DNA from: an uncultured Candidatus Saccharibacteria bacterium
Lineage (GTDB): Bacteria; Patescibacteriota; Saccharimonadia; Saccharimonadales; Saccharimonadaceae
Assembly: GCA_938030095.1 (NCBI GenBank)
Contig: CALHGK010000010.1
Coordinates: 181,211-245,210 of the forward strand
Direction: 5' to 3'
DNA length: 64,000 nucleotides
Positions 17,643-26,002 of this stretch are shown piece by piece; the first letter of the stretch is position 1, and the number at the start of each line of letters is the position of its first letter. The position numbers were made by a program, and so were the translations under genes. Below the pieces are notes generated by a model. That model worked only from the letters and a program-made list of their open reading frames with translations. It had not been told where the DNA came from and ran no database searches.

Positions 17643-18260
17643 ATGACCCATCCACTTGACCCGTCCACGCCAGACCAAACCCAAGCCGCTCAGCTAGCGC
17701 ACCTTGCTGAGGAGATTATCGCCGCCAAGCTCTGCCCCGAGCTAGCCGCCCAGGCCACGCAGCTGGTGCTGGGTGATGGCGACCCTAATGCCGACATCGT
17801 CTTTGTGGGGGAAGCGCCCGGTAAAAATGAAGACCTGCAGGGCAAGCCCTTTGTGGGGGCAGCAGGGAAGTTCCTCGACGAAATGCTCGCCACAGCTGGC
17901 CTGGTGCGCAGTGATGTATACATTACTAATATCGTTAAATATCGTCCACCCAATAATCGCGACCCACTGCCGGAGGAGAAGCGCGCCTTTTGGCCGTACC
18001 TCATGCAGCAGCTCGATATTATCCAGCCAAAGGCGGTGCTGACGCTTGGCCGGCACAGTGGTGGTGGGTTCATCCCCGACCTGCGCATTAGCCGCGACCA
18101 TGGCCAGCCGCGCAAAGTGCGTTTGCACGAGCGAGAGTTCGTCGTCATTCCGCTTTACCATCCAGCCGCTGCGCTGTACAATGGCGCCATGCGCCAAACA
18201 CTCATCGACGACTTCGTCCGGGCGGTGGCGTATGTGCAGCAGATGACGCAGAGTAAATAA
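17643..18260 (+). CDS. Uracil-DNA glycosylase family 4-like protein lacking Fe-S cysteines
   Basis: A 205-residue protein of the UDG superfamily that should excise uracil from DNA. Motif 1 is GEAPGKNEDLQGKPFVGAAG (residues 56-75), followed by VYITNIVKYRPPNNRDP, VLTLGR and the motif 2 region LYHPAAAL near 172. These are clear family-4 features. That family normally carries a 4Fe-4S cluster held by four Cys; here only one Cys is present in the whole protein (KLCPEL), and the position after RPPNNR...PEE is Phe. The cluster must be absent. The start is set by a TATACT box 6 nt upstream; an in-frame ATG at 17607 precedes the promoter. Confidence 0.85.
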   Translation: MTHPLDPSTPDQTQAAQLAHLAEEIIAAKLCPELAAQATQLVLGDGDPNADIVFVGEAPGKNEDLQGKPFVGAAGKFLDEMLATAGLVRSDVYITNIVKYRPPNNRDPLPEEKRAFWPYLMQQLDIIQPKAVLTLGRHSGGGFIPDLRISRDHGQPRKVRLHEREFVVIPLYHPAAALYNGAMRQTLIDDFVRAVAYVQQMTQSK

Positions 18261-18355
18261 TGAATACTCAGAAGATATATTCAGATGCATAGTGCCTCAT
18301 AGTCAGTGGTAGAGGAAGAGAAGAGAGGCGCGGTAAAAGCTTTGCCACGCAAACG

Positions 18356-18386
18356 AAAAAGGTAAGCATTGTCGCAATACTTACCT
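18356..18386 (-). terminator. Terminator of the minus-strand gene
   Basis: AAGGTAAG/CTTACCTT stem; on the minus strand it is followed by TTTTTC. Confidence 0.75.
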
Positions 18387-18410
18387 TGGTGTGCATATTT
18401 ATGGAGCTGG

Positions 18411-19061
18411 TTAGGCGGCCTTCGTCTTGCCGGCCTCTGGTGCGGTCACGCCGTAGCCTTTGCGCTCGAGGAGCTCTTGAGCGGTTTGGAGCTCGGTGGC
18501 GACCTTGGCTTGCTCGTCGGCTTGCTTTTTCTTGGTGTTGTAGTCGGCCGTGGCTTGAGCAGTGGCATCGGCGACGTAGTCGTCGAGTGTGAGCTCTTCT
18601 TTGGGCTGAGGGCCAACGCGGGTGAGGCCAGCTGGGCCATAGGGGCCAAAGCTTGCACGGCCGAGGTCGCGCTCGATCAGCTCGAGGTTGGAGCTGGGCA
18701 ATACCTGGAAGGGCTGGCCATTGTATGAGCCATTAACAGGCACGCGGCGGTGCTCTAGCTCAGAAAAAATACGCGATACCTCCAGCGCGTGGCTAATGTA
18801 GTCGCGTGCACTGGTGCCCAGCTGGGCCTCACCAATCTCGACGGCGGTCACGTGCTGCAATGCCTTTTGTAGGGTAGCAAGCTTGGTCTTGGTAGCATCG
18901 AGCTCGCTCTGCGCGGTTGCTGATGTGGTGCGCTCGGCATCCTCAGCAGGCTTTTGCCGGTAGGCACTGCTATCGCGGATGGCAGGGTCAGACTGGCGTG
19001 TGGCTTGTCTGCGGGCTGCTTGGGCTGGCCATGGCAGGCCAGCTGCTTCTTGTTTTGGCAT
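18411..19061 (-). CDS. Hypothetical protein (216 aa), coiled coil
   Basis: A soluble, Ala/Gln/Lys-rich protein with no recognised family. Residues about 35-75 and 155-205 look coiled-coil; the middle has a compact hydrophobic segment. The ATG has GGAGG at good spacing on the minus strand. It is a monocistronic minus-strand unit among + strand genes, with its own terminator. The C-terminal end is Lys/Ala-rich. Confidence 0.7.
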   Translation of the reverse strand: MPKQEAAGLPWPAQAARRQATRQSDPAIRDSSAYRQKPAEDAERTTSATAQSELDATKTKLATLQKALQHVTAVEIGEAQLGTSARDYISHALEVSRIFSELEHRRVPVNGSYNGQPFQVLPSSNLELIERDLGRASFGPYGPAGLTRVGPQPKEELTLDDYVADATAQATADYNTKKKQADEQAKVATELQTAQELLERKGYGVTAPEAGKTKAA

Positions 19062-19207
19062 TGTGTTTCCTCCTCACCTCATTGGTATAACACTTATACT
19101 TATACATGATACTACAAATCGCCCCATTGTCATAATTATGATATCGCTCATGCTTTGATAAAATAGGCCTATCTGAGGTAGAAAAAATGGAGTGAGTGGG
19201 GAGTATT

Positions 19208-19279
19208 TTGCTTTCAAAATTACTCGCAATTATCTGCCTCTTTTTTGTTGTTCTTGCTCTAGGCTGCTGTAAGGGCTGA
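19208..19279 (+). CDS. Possible 23-codon hydrophobic, lipoprotein-like peptide
   Basis: A TTG at 19208 follows GGGGAG (19198-19203) by 4 nt and opens a 23-codon frame with one basic residue near the start, a stretch of about 14 hydrophobic residues (LLAIICLFFVVLALG) and a CCKG end, like a tiny lipoprotein or small membrane peptide. GTG 19196 is an in-frame alternative. It lies in the otherwise empty 430-nt region before the Rrf2 operon. Nothing else supports it. Confidence 0.35.
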   Translation: MLSKLLAIICLFFVVLALGCCKG

Positions 19280-19446
19280 TATGTGCGCGATATTGATCTC
19301 CCTCAGCGCGAGAGTTGAAAACTCATATTGCAACCAAGCTTGTACGCTTCATCAGACGAAATAGTAGAGAGGAGTAGACTGATGGAGAGGACATGTGGCA
19401 TATTCTCATGCGACAGGCTTGAAGTAGGGGATAATCTATGCTAATC

Positions 19447-19463
19447 TGGATATTAGATATCCA
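19447..19463. promoter_or_regulatory. Operator-like dyad TGGATAT-TAG-ATATCCA
   Basis: A perfect 7-bp dyad with 3-nt spacer, about 75 nt before the rrf2-type gene. TAATCT/TATGCT boxes around 19435 could be the -10. Autoregulation by the Rrf2 protein is an inference. Confidence 0.45.
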
Positions 19464-19480
19464 TTATCAACAATCAAAGA

Positions 19481-19532
19481 AAGGAGGAGTGAGGTGCTGC
19501 GCAGGGTGGGCTGCATAGCACCTCGCATATAA
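19481..19532 (+). promoter_or_regulatory. SD-hairpin leader with possible 12-codon ORF before rrf2
   Basis: A strong AAGGAGG (19481-19487) is 6 nt before GTG 19494, which opens a 12-codon frame (MLRRVGCIAPRI, stop 19530-19532) ending 4 nt before the rrf2 ATG. The same stretch folds into an 8-bp hairpin, GAGGTGCT (19491-19498) with AGCACCTC (19517-19524). Either translational coupling or hairpin-mediated approach of the distant SD could drive rrf2, whose ATG has no SD of its own. Confidence 0.5.
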
Positions 19533-19536
19533 AACC

Positions 19537-19980
19537 ATGAGATTATCAGGAGCAGTCGAGCAGGCCTGCTGCATTGTGATTTTGCTGGCGCATCCAGACC
19601 TGCGATCGCCAGTGACGAACCAGAGCCTGGCAAAGCAAATGGGGGTATCGCCAACGTATATTACCAAAGTAACGCGCAAGCTCGTAACAGCCCGGTTGAT
19701 TACCTCGGCGAGGGGTGCGGGTGGTGGCTTTCGCCTGGCGCGGGCTAGTACAGAGCTGACGCTGTGGGATATCGTGGCGGCAGTCGAGGGGACGGAGAGC
19801 TTCGTCCAGTACCAAGGAGTAGCCGAGCGGATGTTTGCCCGCCAGGCAGATGATAGCAAGATCAAACGCGGTGAGGTGAGCATCCTTGGTGCCTTCGATC
19901 GGGCTCAGGCACGCTGGGCTGAGACGCTGCAGAGTGTGACATTGCAAGATATTATTCGGGAGTTAATGAACAATGGGTGA
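19537..19980 (+). CDS. Rrf2-family transcriptional regulator
   Basis: A 147-residue protein. The winged-helix part is clear: SLAKQMGVSPTYITKVTRKL (recognition region), then SARGAGGGFRLARASTELTLWDIVAAVEG, the family's wing and following helix. The three-Cys cluster motif of IscR/NsrR (C-x5-C-x6-C after the wing) is absent, so it is unlikely to bind an Fe-S cluster; the only Cys pair is at residues 11-12. It overlaps the following gene by 8 nt, so it probably controls that YhgE/Pip membrane protein. Confidence 0.88.
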   Translation: MRLSGAVEQACCIVILLAHPDLRSPVTNQSLAKQMGVSPTYITKVTRKLVTARLITSARGAGGGFRLARASTELTLWDIVAAVEGTESFVQYQGVAERMFARQADDSKIKRGEVSILGAFDRAQARWAETLQSVTLQDIIRELMNNG

Positions 19981-22081
19981 GAAAATAAAACAAGCTATCC
20001 AGCGTCGCCGCAGCGTGATGGTCCAGGCCGAATGGCGGCACTTGCTGCAGAGCAAAACACTACTGGTGGCAGTGATAGCGCTAGCCTTTGTGCCGGTAAT
20101 ATATGCGGCGTTTTTTCTGAGCTCGGTGTGGGACCCGTATGGGCATACCGACCGGCTGCCAATTGCCTTTGTGAATGAGGACAAGGGGGCGCAGATCAAT
20201 GGCAAGGAGCTGCAGATCGGCCGGACAATGACCGAGTCTCTGCATAAGAGCAAGGCACTAAAGTGGGAATTCGTCTCCAAGCAGCAAGCCGATGATGGCG
20301 TACGCCGTGGCTACTACTATGCAGTAGTGACGGTACCAGAGGATTTCTCACAGCGTGCGGCGTCACTTCGACAGGACAAGCCGCAGCAAGCAGTGGTGTC
20401 GTATCAGCTGACGCCAGCCAAAAACTACATTGGTGCAGTCATCAGCCGCCAAGCCGCGCAAAAAGTGAAGGAAACAGTAGCCGAGCAAGTGACCCAAACC
20501 TACCTCAAAGAGGTGGCAGCAGGTATTGGTGCAGTGGGTAATGGCATGGCGCAGGCTGGTGATGGTGCTGGGCGCTTACACCAGGGGTCGGCACGGCTCC
20601 AAGCGGGTCTTACTCACTATACCAATGGCGTTAGCCAACTGGCGAGCAAGCAGCAGACGCTGACAGCGGGCTTAGGGCGATTGCAGGCTGGTGCAGTGCA
20701 GGTCCAGCAGGGCACAGCGCAGCTGACTGGCCAACTGCCAACGGCGGCCCAAGTGGCCCAGCTAACGGCTGGTATGCAGCAGATCAAACAAGGGATGAAT
20801 ATACTCAACGCTCAGGTGGCTCAACCATCACCAGCGGTAGCGACTCAACAGGCGGCTGTAGTCCAAGATGCGCAGCGGGTGGTGGGTGCGCTCCAGGCAA
20901 TGCAAGCACCAGCCGCGTCGGCTGGGGCGATCCTCCAAAAGACTAGCGCCCAGGCGGCTGCATCCGGTGGTAGCACGACCATCACACTACCCGAGCTGCA
21001 AACCTTAGCGAGCGCTCTACAGCAGACTAAAGCCATTGCTGAGCAAACGCAGAGCTTGCTAGCCAACCTTGATACTCTCACTAAAACGCTTGCGACTCAG
21101 CAGCAAACACTCAAGAATGGTGTGGCGGCACTCAATACTGGCGTGGAGCAATTTGCCCCACAAGCCACCACTGCCTTTGCGGGTTACAACACGGTGCGGG
21201 CTGGTGGCGAGCGACTCCAAGCTGGTGCAGCACTGGTGGCGGGTAATCTCGCAACAGCTCAGCAGGGTAGTGGGCAACTGGCCCAGGGCGCAGCCACCTT
21301 GCAGCAGCACTCTAGTACGCTGGTGCAGGCAAGTAACCAGCTGGTGGATGGCTCGAGCACACTGGCGCACAAACTGCAGACTGGTGCTGCTCAGGTAAAG
21401 CTCCTGCCAACTAGCCCAGCGGCTCAGCAGCAGATGGCCGCACCTGTGGCGAGTAGCGAGCACAGTACTGGCAGTGTACCAAACTACGGCTATGCCATGG
21501 CACCATATATGCTCTCGCTAGCGCTCTTTGTTGGTGGGTTGGCTCTGACGACGATGTACCCAGTGCGCAAGACCTTCTCGCGCCAAGAAAATGCCTGGCG
21601 CTGGTGGCTGGCTAAGATGTCGGTCTTGGGGTTGGCTGCACTGGTGCAAGCAACGATTATGATGCTGGTGCTGGTCTATGTGGTGGGCTTGCAGCCCGAC
21701 CATCCATGGCTATTTGCTGCCACAAGCTACCTTGCCTCGCTTGCCTTTATGTCGCTCATTACGCTGCTGGTAATGGTGCTTGATAACCCTGGCCGGCTGG
21801 TGGTAATGATCATCATGGTGCTCCAACTAGCCGCCAGCGAGGGAATATTCCCCATCCAAACAGCCTCTGGTTTCTTCCAAGCCATCAACCCCTGGCTACC
21901 CATGACGCATTCCATCATTGCCTATCGTCATGCAATCTCGGGTGGGGTAGATAGCGCGCTCTATACACAGCACATGCTCATCTTGGCTGGCTTTGTGCTA
22001 GTGGCAAACGCGCTTCTCATCGGCTTCTTGGCCTGGCGTGGCACGCGGCAGTTTGCTCATACGACGGTGGATGGAGACTAA
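19973..22081 (+). CDS. YhgE/Pip-family ABC-2-like membrane protein
   Basis: A 702-residue protein. One N-terminal helix (about 30-50) precedes a conserved extracellular start (LPIAFVNEDKGAQINGKELQIGR) typical of YhgE/Pip. Residues 180-490 are a long Gln/Ala/Gly-rich helical repeat region, expected to form an extended stalk outside the cell. Five to six C-terminal helices (about 510-690) form the ABC-2-type membrane part. Relatives are phage-infection proteins and type VII-associated exporters such as EsaA. It is coexpressed with the Rrf2 regulator and followed by a terminator. Confidence 0.85.
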   Translation: MGEKIKQAIQRRRSVMVQAEWRHLLQSKTLLVAVIALAFVPVIYAAFFLSSVWDPYGHTDRLPIAFVNEDKGAQINGKELQIGRTMTESLHKSKALKWEFVSKQQADDGVRRGYYYAVVTVPEDFSQRAASLRQDKPQQAVVSYQLTPAKNYIGAVISRQAAQKVKETVAEQVTQTYLKEVAAGIGAVGNGMAQAGDGAGRLHQGSARLQAGLTHYTNGVSQLASKQQTLTAGLGRLQAGAVQVQQGTAQLTGQLPTAAQVAQLTAGMQQIKQGMNILNAQVAQPSPAVATQQAAVVQDAQRVVGALQAMQAPAASAGAILQKTSAQAAASGGSTTITLPELQTLASALQQTKAIAEQTQSLLANLDTLTKTLATQQQTLKNGVAALNTGVEQFAPQATTAFAGYNTVRAGGERLQAGAALVAGNLATAQQGSGQLAQGAATLQQHSSTLVQASNQLVDGSSTLAHKLQTGAAQVKLLPTSPAAQQQMAAPVASSEHSTGSVPNYGYAMAPYMLSLALFVGGLALTTMYPVRKTFSRQENAWRWWLAKMSVLGLAALVQATIMMLVLVYVVGLQPDHPWLFAATSYLASLAFMSLITLLVMVLDNPGRLVVMIIMVLQLAASEGIFPIQTASGFFQAINPWLPMTHSIIAYRHAISGGVDSALYTQHMLILAGFVLVANALLIGFLAWRGTRQFAHTTVDGD

Positions 22082-22109
22082 AATTAATGTGCCGCGAGGC
22101 ATAGTACAG

Positions 22110-22139
22110 AGCCGGCTATTGTGGGGTAGTCGGCTTTTT
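22110..22139 (+). terminator. Terminator of the Rrf2-YhgE operon
   Basis: AGCCG-GCTA / TAGT-CGGCT stem with a T5 tail. Confidence 0.75.
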
Positions 22140-22185
22140 ACCTGTTTGCTGGCGAGGCTAGCTTTGAGATTCGAGTAGACCATAT

Positions 22186-22215
22186 TTGACAGATATAGCA
22201 AATACAAAGTACTAT
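22186..22215 (+). promoter_or_regulatory. Promoter TTGACA-18-TACTAT
   Basis: TTGACA at 22186-22191 and TACTAT at 22210-22215, upstream of the ORFan at 22253. Confidence 0.6.
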
Positions 22216-22252
22216 AGCGGTAAATGGATAGTAGTAAATAAAGCAGGAGTCG

Positions 22253-23161
22253 ATGATAATGAAGAAACCTTGGCAGAAGACAAGTAGTATGGAAGGGAGC
22301 TTTGCACAAAAACCGATTTTGGATGAGACGAACTCGCGCATTGCGTTAAGTAATGAGAGTGCTACCGATGATATAGACAAGATAGGTGCGCCACGGTTCT
22401 CGCTTGGACAAAAAGCAGCGGCTCTTGTTGCTCTACTTATTGGTATAAATGGTGCGGCATATTGCAGCAACCACGCAGACGCCCCAACTCATAGCGAAAC
22501 AGCCGCAACGGCTGAGCCATTTGGGCAATCGGGTCGTGAGGTAGAATTTACAACAATTGATGGTGAGATTGATGTAAAGAAGGTCGACAGAGAAGTTCTG
22601 CACGGTATTACGACGCGCTATACCGAGCTGCAGGGCAAGACGAAGACAGATCGTTATATGGGTGACTCCCTTGCAGTGCACCAGACTGATAAGAGTAGGG
22701 CTATTAAGGATATTATTGCAGCGAAGCGAGCTATCGCTAGCCGTGGTGGGCAAGATGTCATTGTGACGACAGTGGCTCACAAACAAAAAGACACAACCAC
22801 TGGCAAGACAACCACCCGAGAGGAGGTGACGCTGGAGACGCCACAAGAGCCAGGGGCTGCCCAGCCGGCTGGTGAGTTGACGACGGAAGAGCTGCTGCAG
22901 ATCACAGGCAACCCTGCCACAGAAGTTGCAGCAGCAAGCAGCTTCCGTCCAAGTGCCAATACTGACCCAAATGAGAAGCTGTACACACGGATGACGCGAA
23001 CCACTAACGAGAATGGCACACCAACGTTTATCATCGAAGAGGCATCAGCTAACACAGAAAACCCTGATGATATTCCAAGTGATAGCGCATCGTGGCAGCC
23101 AGCCTCCCAAGCGGGAACAGGCCAAAATTTGAAATATATACTGCAGGCTTGGTGTGTATAG
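22253..23161 (+). CDS. Hypothetical membrane-anchored protein (302 aa)
   Basis: Residues 1-45 are cytoplasmic and charged, a membrane helix lies at about 47-66 (AAALVALLIGINGAAY), and the remaining 235 residues are hydrophilic, Thr/Glu-rich and probably extracytoplasmic. No family recognised. AGGAG (22244-22248) precedes ATG 22253; ATG 22259 is equally possible. A TTGACA promoter precedes it and a terminator follows. Confidence 0.65.
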   Translation: MIMKKPWQKTSSMEGSFAQKPILDETNSRIALSNESATDDIDKIGAPRFSLGQKAAALVALLIGINGAAYCSNHADAPTHSETAATAEPFGQSGREVEFTTIDGEIDVKKVDREVLHGITTRYTELQGKTKTDRYMGDSLAVHQTDKSRAIKDIIAAKRAIASRGGQDVIVTTVAHKQKDTTTGKTTTREEVTLETPQEPGAAQPAGELTTEELLQITGNPATEVAAASSFRPSANTDPNEKLYTRMTRTTNENGTPTFIIEEASANTENPDDIPSDSASWQPASQAGTGQNLKYILQAWCV

Positions 23162-23193
23162 CATATACCATTAACTCGTAGTGATACGAAGCA

Positions 23194-23219
23194 AAAGCCA
23201 CCTCACGAGAGGTGGCTTT
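23194..23219. terminator. Terminator
   Basis: AAAGCCACCTC/GAGGTGGCTTT stem with a 4-nt loop; the T tail is short. Confidence 0.65.
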
Positions 23220-23241
23220 GACACACCTTACCATCATCTGC

Positions 23242-23247
23242 TATAAT
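23242..23247 (+). promoter_or_regulatory. Extended -10 promoter of rnj
   Basis: TGCTATAAT ends at 23247, giving a leader of about 70 nt before the ATG with AAGGAG at 23310-23315. Confidence 0.55.
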
Positions 23248-23324
23248 ACAATCACTTATTGAGGCTCTTAGCCTGTCTCTTATTAGTAGAACCAGAATAA
23301 TGTATAAGTAAGGAGTGAGATACA

Positions 23325-25670
23325 ATGGGTCAACGACGAGTGGCCACACCCCAGGTAGATGACGCCAAGAAGCGTCCACACACAAGCAAACAACCAGCAA
23401 TAACCAACACGGTGCTCAGTGCCACCACCACGCGCAAAGGCGAGGTCTTTCGGGCACAGCGCCGCACCAGCGAGGGGGTCAATGCCCAGGCCTCGCAGCA
23501 CGTCATTAATGTGCCGGTTAATAAGTCGGTCTACAATGGCTATGGCGGCAAGCAGTTTACTCTCAATATGCAGCCCAAGCGGCCCCGTGCCCCGCGCCCG
23601 ACGCTCAAGGTCATCCCGATTGGTGGGGTAGGCGAGATGGGCATTGGCAAGAACATGACGGCCATCGAGTACGACAACGATATTATCATCATCGACATGG
23701 GCTTCCTCTTCCCAGGTAGTGACTATCCAGGTATCAACTACATCATCCCCGATACGCAGTGGTTGGAGGAGAATAAGCACAAGATTCGGGCGCATATCTT
23801 TACCCACGGGCACCTCGACCATATCGGTGCCTTTCGGCATATCATCCCCAAGCTGCCTGCACCAGTCTATGGCACAGCCTTTACCTTGGGCATGCTGCAG
23901 CGCACCATGGCCGAGACCGATGGTAGCTACCAGCCAGAGTACCACGAGCTCAAGCCGGAGGAGCATGAGATTGTCCAGCTGTGCGACTCCTTTAGTGTGG
24001 AGCTGGTGCGGGTGAACCATTCCATTCCCGATTCGGCCGCAGTGGTGGTGCGCACACCAGTGGGGAATATCCTTAGCAGTGGCGACTGGCGCATCGAGGA
24101 GAACCCGGTGGATGGCCGCAAGTTCGACTTCGAGCGCTTGCAAGATATTGCGCACACCGAGGGCTTCCTCCTCATGATGAACGAATCGACCAACTGCGAA
24201 AGCGCTGGCACTCACACCCACGGTGAGCACGACATCCAGCACAGCATGGGTGAGGTGATGGACAAGTGGGCCAAGAGCCGCATCATCATCAGTAGCTTCT
24301 CCAGCCAGCTGCACCGCATTCAGCTCATCCTCGAGGAGGCAGAGAAGCATGGACGCAAGGTAGCCTTTGCTGGCTTTAGTATGATCCAGAACCTGGAGGT
24401 AGCACTGCGCACTGGTGCTATCAAGATCCCCAAAGATACGGTAGTAAAGATGGAAGATCTCGTAAAGTTGCCCGACCACAAGATCACCATCGTCTGTACG
24501 GGTAGCCAGGGGGAATTTAGTGCCGTGCTTAACCGCATGGCAACGGGGGCACATAAGTTCGTCAAGATCAAGGGGAGCGATGTGGTGGTCTTTAGCTCCA
24601 ACCCTATCCCAGGCAACGAGAAGTACGTCGTACGCACCGTCGATGGCTTGATGCGCGAAGGTGGCGACGTGGTGCAAAATGGCAAGACACATCTGACTGG
24701 CGTGGGGCCACTCCACCTGTCGGGCCATGGGTATTATGATGACCACGTGCGACTCATTAGTGCCGTCAAGCCCACATACTACTTGCCCAACCACGGCGAG
24801 TTCCACATGTTAGTGCACAATGCTCGCCTGGCCGAGAAGGAGTGTGGTATCCCACGCAGCCATATCTTTGTCTGCGATCCGGGGGATATTGTGGAGTTTA
24901 CGACCGATGGCGCGCACAAGATCGGGCGCATCCCGCACTCGGGTGGCGCAATGTATGACGACGCTGGGGCAGTGGTGAGCGATGTCGTGCTGAAGGATCG
25001 CATCCATATGAGCCTGGAGGGGATGTTCGTTGTGGTGCTCACCGTCCAGCGTGGGACGGGCCGCCTCCTCACCAGTCCAGATATCATCAGCCGGGGCTTT
25101 ATCTACCTGCGCGATAATGAAGAACTGATGGGGATGATCCGCGCCTACCTCAAGCAAAAAGCAGCACGCAGCCTGGTGGGCTCGTATGACCTAGACGTCG
25201 TGAAGAAGGAGATAAAGGATGACATTGCCCGCGTTTTGTACGACCAAACACGCCGCATGCCCATTATTATCCCAGTCATCAACGAAGTGGGCGCACCACA
25301 AAAGGCGTCGAGCCGCGCTGCCCGTGTGGGGCGCGAAGTCCCGGCTGGGCGCTCGCGTCAGAGCCTCGCTGCGCCAGCTCAGCCACACACGCCGCCGCGC
25401 ATCGCCAGGGGTGGTGCTGCCGCCAAAGCAGCCGCCATTGCCGCCCGCAAAACGGCCGGTGCATTACCCGCTACGACAGAGGAGAAAGCGCCAACTCGCC
25501 CGGCAAGCACACGCAAGCGCCGCTCGGCTAATAGCCGCACGACCGCGCGTAGCAAGCAGCCGAGCAACGACGCCTTCGCCGGCCTGCCGCGCAAAAAGTT
25601 CCCGCCACGGCAAGAACCCGACACCGAGGTAGCTGTGCCAAAGGATCGCTCGGAGCGCCGGAGTTATTAG
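23325..25670 (+). CDS. rnj: Ribonuclease J
   Basis: A 781-residue metallo-beta-lactamase/beta-CASP ribonuclease with 5'-3' exo- and endonuclease activity on mRNA and rRNA precursors. An N-terminal basic extension of about 85 residues precedes the core (IPIGGVGEMGIGKNM). The metal motif THGHLDHIGA (residues about 159-168) is intact, with further ligands in VNHSIPDSAAV and the SGHGYYDD segment. A C-terminal tail of about 130 residues rich in Ala, Arg and Lys follows residue 640; in several actinobacterial RNases similar tails bind RNA. Together with pnp it supplies most of the RNA decay activity visible here. Confidence 0.95.
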   Translation: MGQRRVATPQVDDAKKRPHTSKQPAITNTVLSATTTRKGEVFRAQRRTSEGVNAQASQHVINVPVNKSVYNGYGGKQFTLNMQPKRPRAPRPTLKVIPIGGVGEMGIGKNMTAIEYDNDIIIIDMGFLFPGSDYPGINYIIPDTQWLEENKHKIRAHIFTHGHLDHIGAFRHIIPKLPAPVYGTAFTLGMLQRTMAETDGSYQPEYHELKPEEHEIVQLCDSFSVELVRVNHSIPDSAAVVVRTPVGNILSSGDWRIEENPVDGRKFDFERLQDIAHTEGFLLMMNESTNCESAGTHTHGEHDIQHSMGEVMDKWAKSRIIISSFSSQLHRIQLILEEAEKHGRKVAFAGFSMIQNLEVALRTGAIKIPKDTVVKMEDLVKLPDHKITIVCTGSQGEFSAVLNRMATGAHKFVKIKGSDVVVFSSNPIPGNEKYVVRTVDGLMREGGDVVQNGKTHLTGVGPLHLSGHGYYDDHVRLISAVKPTYYLPNHGEFHMLVHNARLAEKECGIPRSHIFVCDPGDIVEFTTDGAHKIGRIPHSGGAMYDDAGAVVSDVVLKDRIHMSLEGMFVVVLTVQRGTGRLLTSPDIISRGFIYLRDNEELMGMIRAYLKQKAARSLVGSYDLDVVKKEIKDDIARVLYDQTRRMPIIIPVINEVGAPQKASSRAARVGREVPAGRSRQSLAAPAQPHTPPRIARGGAAAKAAAIAARKTAGALPATTEEKAPTRPASTRKRRSANSRTTARSKQPSNDAFAGLPRKKFPPRQEPDTEVAVPKDRSERRSY

Positions 25671-25696
25671 GGGGATTGCCCACGATATCAAAAAGC

Positions 25697-25729
25697 AAAA
25701 AAGCCAGCCAAGTCGTGCTGGCTTTTTTG
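25697..25729. terminator. Bidirectional terminator
   Basis: AAAAAAGCCAGC/GCTGGCTTTTTT stem between rnj (+) and the small membrane protein gene (-). Confidence 0.85.
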
Positions 25730-25743
25730 CTTGTAAATTGTGG

Positions 25744-25905
25744 CTACGTATCCGACTTAACTCGCTGCTGCAGCTCGTGCACCATCTCCTCCAGGTGTTT
25801 GATGCGCTGCTGCACGCGCAAATATTCGGCCAGCACCACCAGTACAAAGGCAATCACCGCAAAGGGCGCAATCATCGTTACTATATTCCATACCATCTGC
25901 TGCAT
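25744..25905 (-). CDS. Small membrane protein (53 aa) with coiled-coil tail
   Basis: A minus-strand frame of 53 codons with a perfect AAGGAGG at 5-nt spacing upstream of its ATG (25903-25905). Residues 8-26 form one membrane helix (IVTMIAPFAVIAFVLVVLA); residues 28-50 are charged and heptad-like (a QRIKHLEEMVHELQQRV segment). It fits the many small single-helix proteins of reduced genomes; function unknown. It shares a terminator with rnj. Confidence 0.7.
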   Translation of the reverse strand: MQQMVWNIVTMIAPFAVIAFVLVVLAEYLRVQQRIKHLEEMVHELQQRVKSDT

Positions 25906-26002
25906 ATGACCTCCTTGCTTCTATTGTGACATAGAATGGACAAAATGGCGAGAGGGGTATTATATAGCAATAATCCGCGTGGTGGTGAATAAGTATCGAA
26001 TA

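Noticed and set aside
23283..24806. A 507-codon open frame on the minus strand opposite rnj
   Set aside because: It is the antisense shadow of a high-GC gene with biased codon use; rnj has clear motifs, promoter and SD, while this frame has none.
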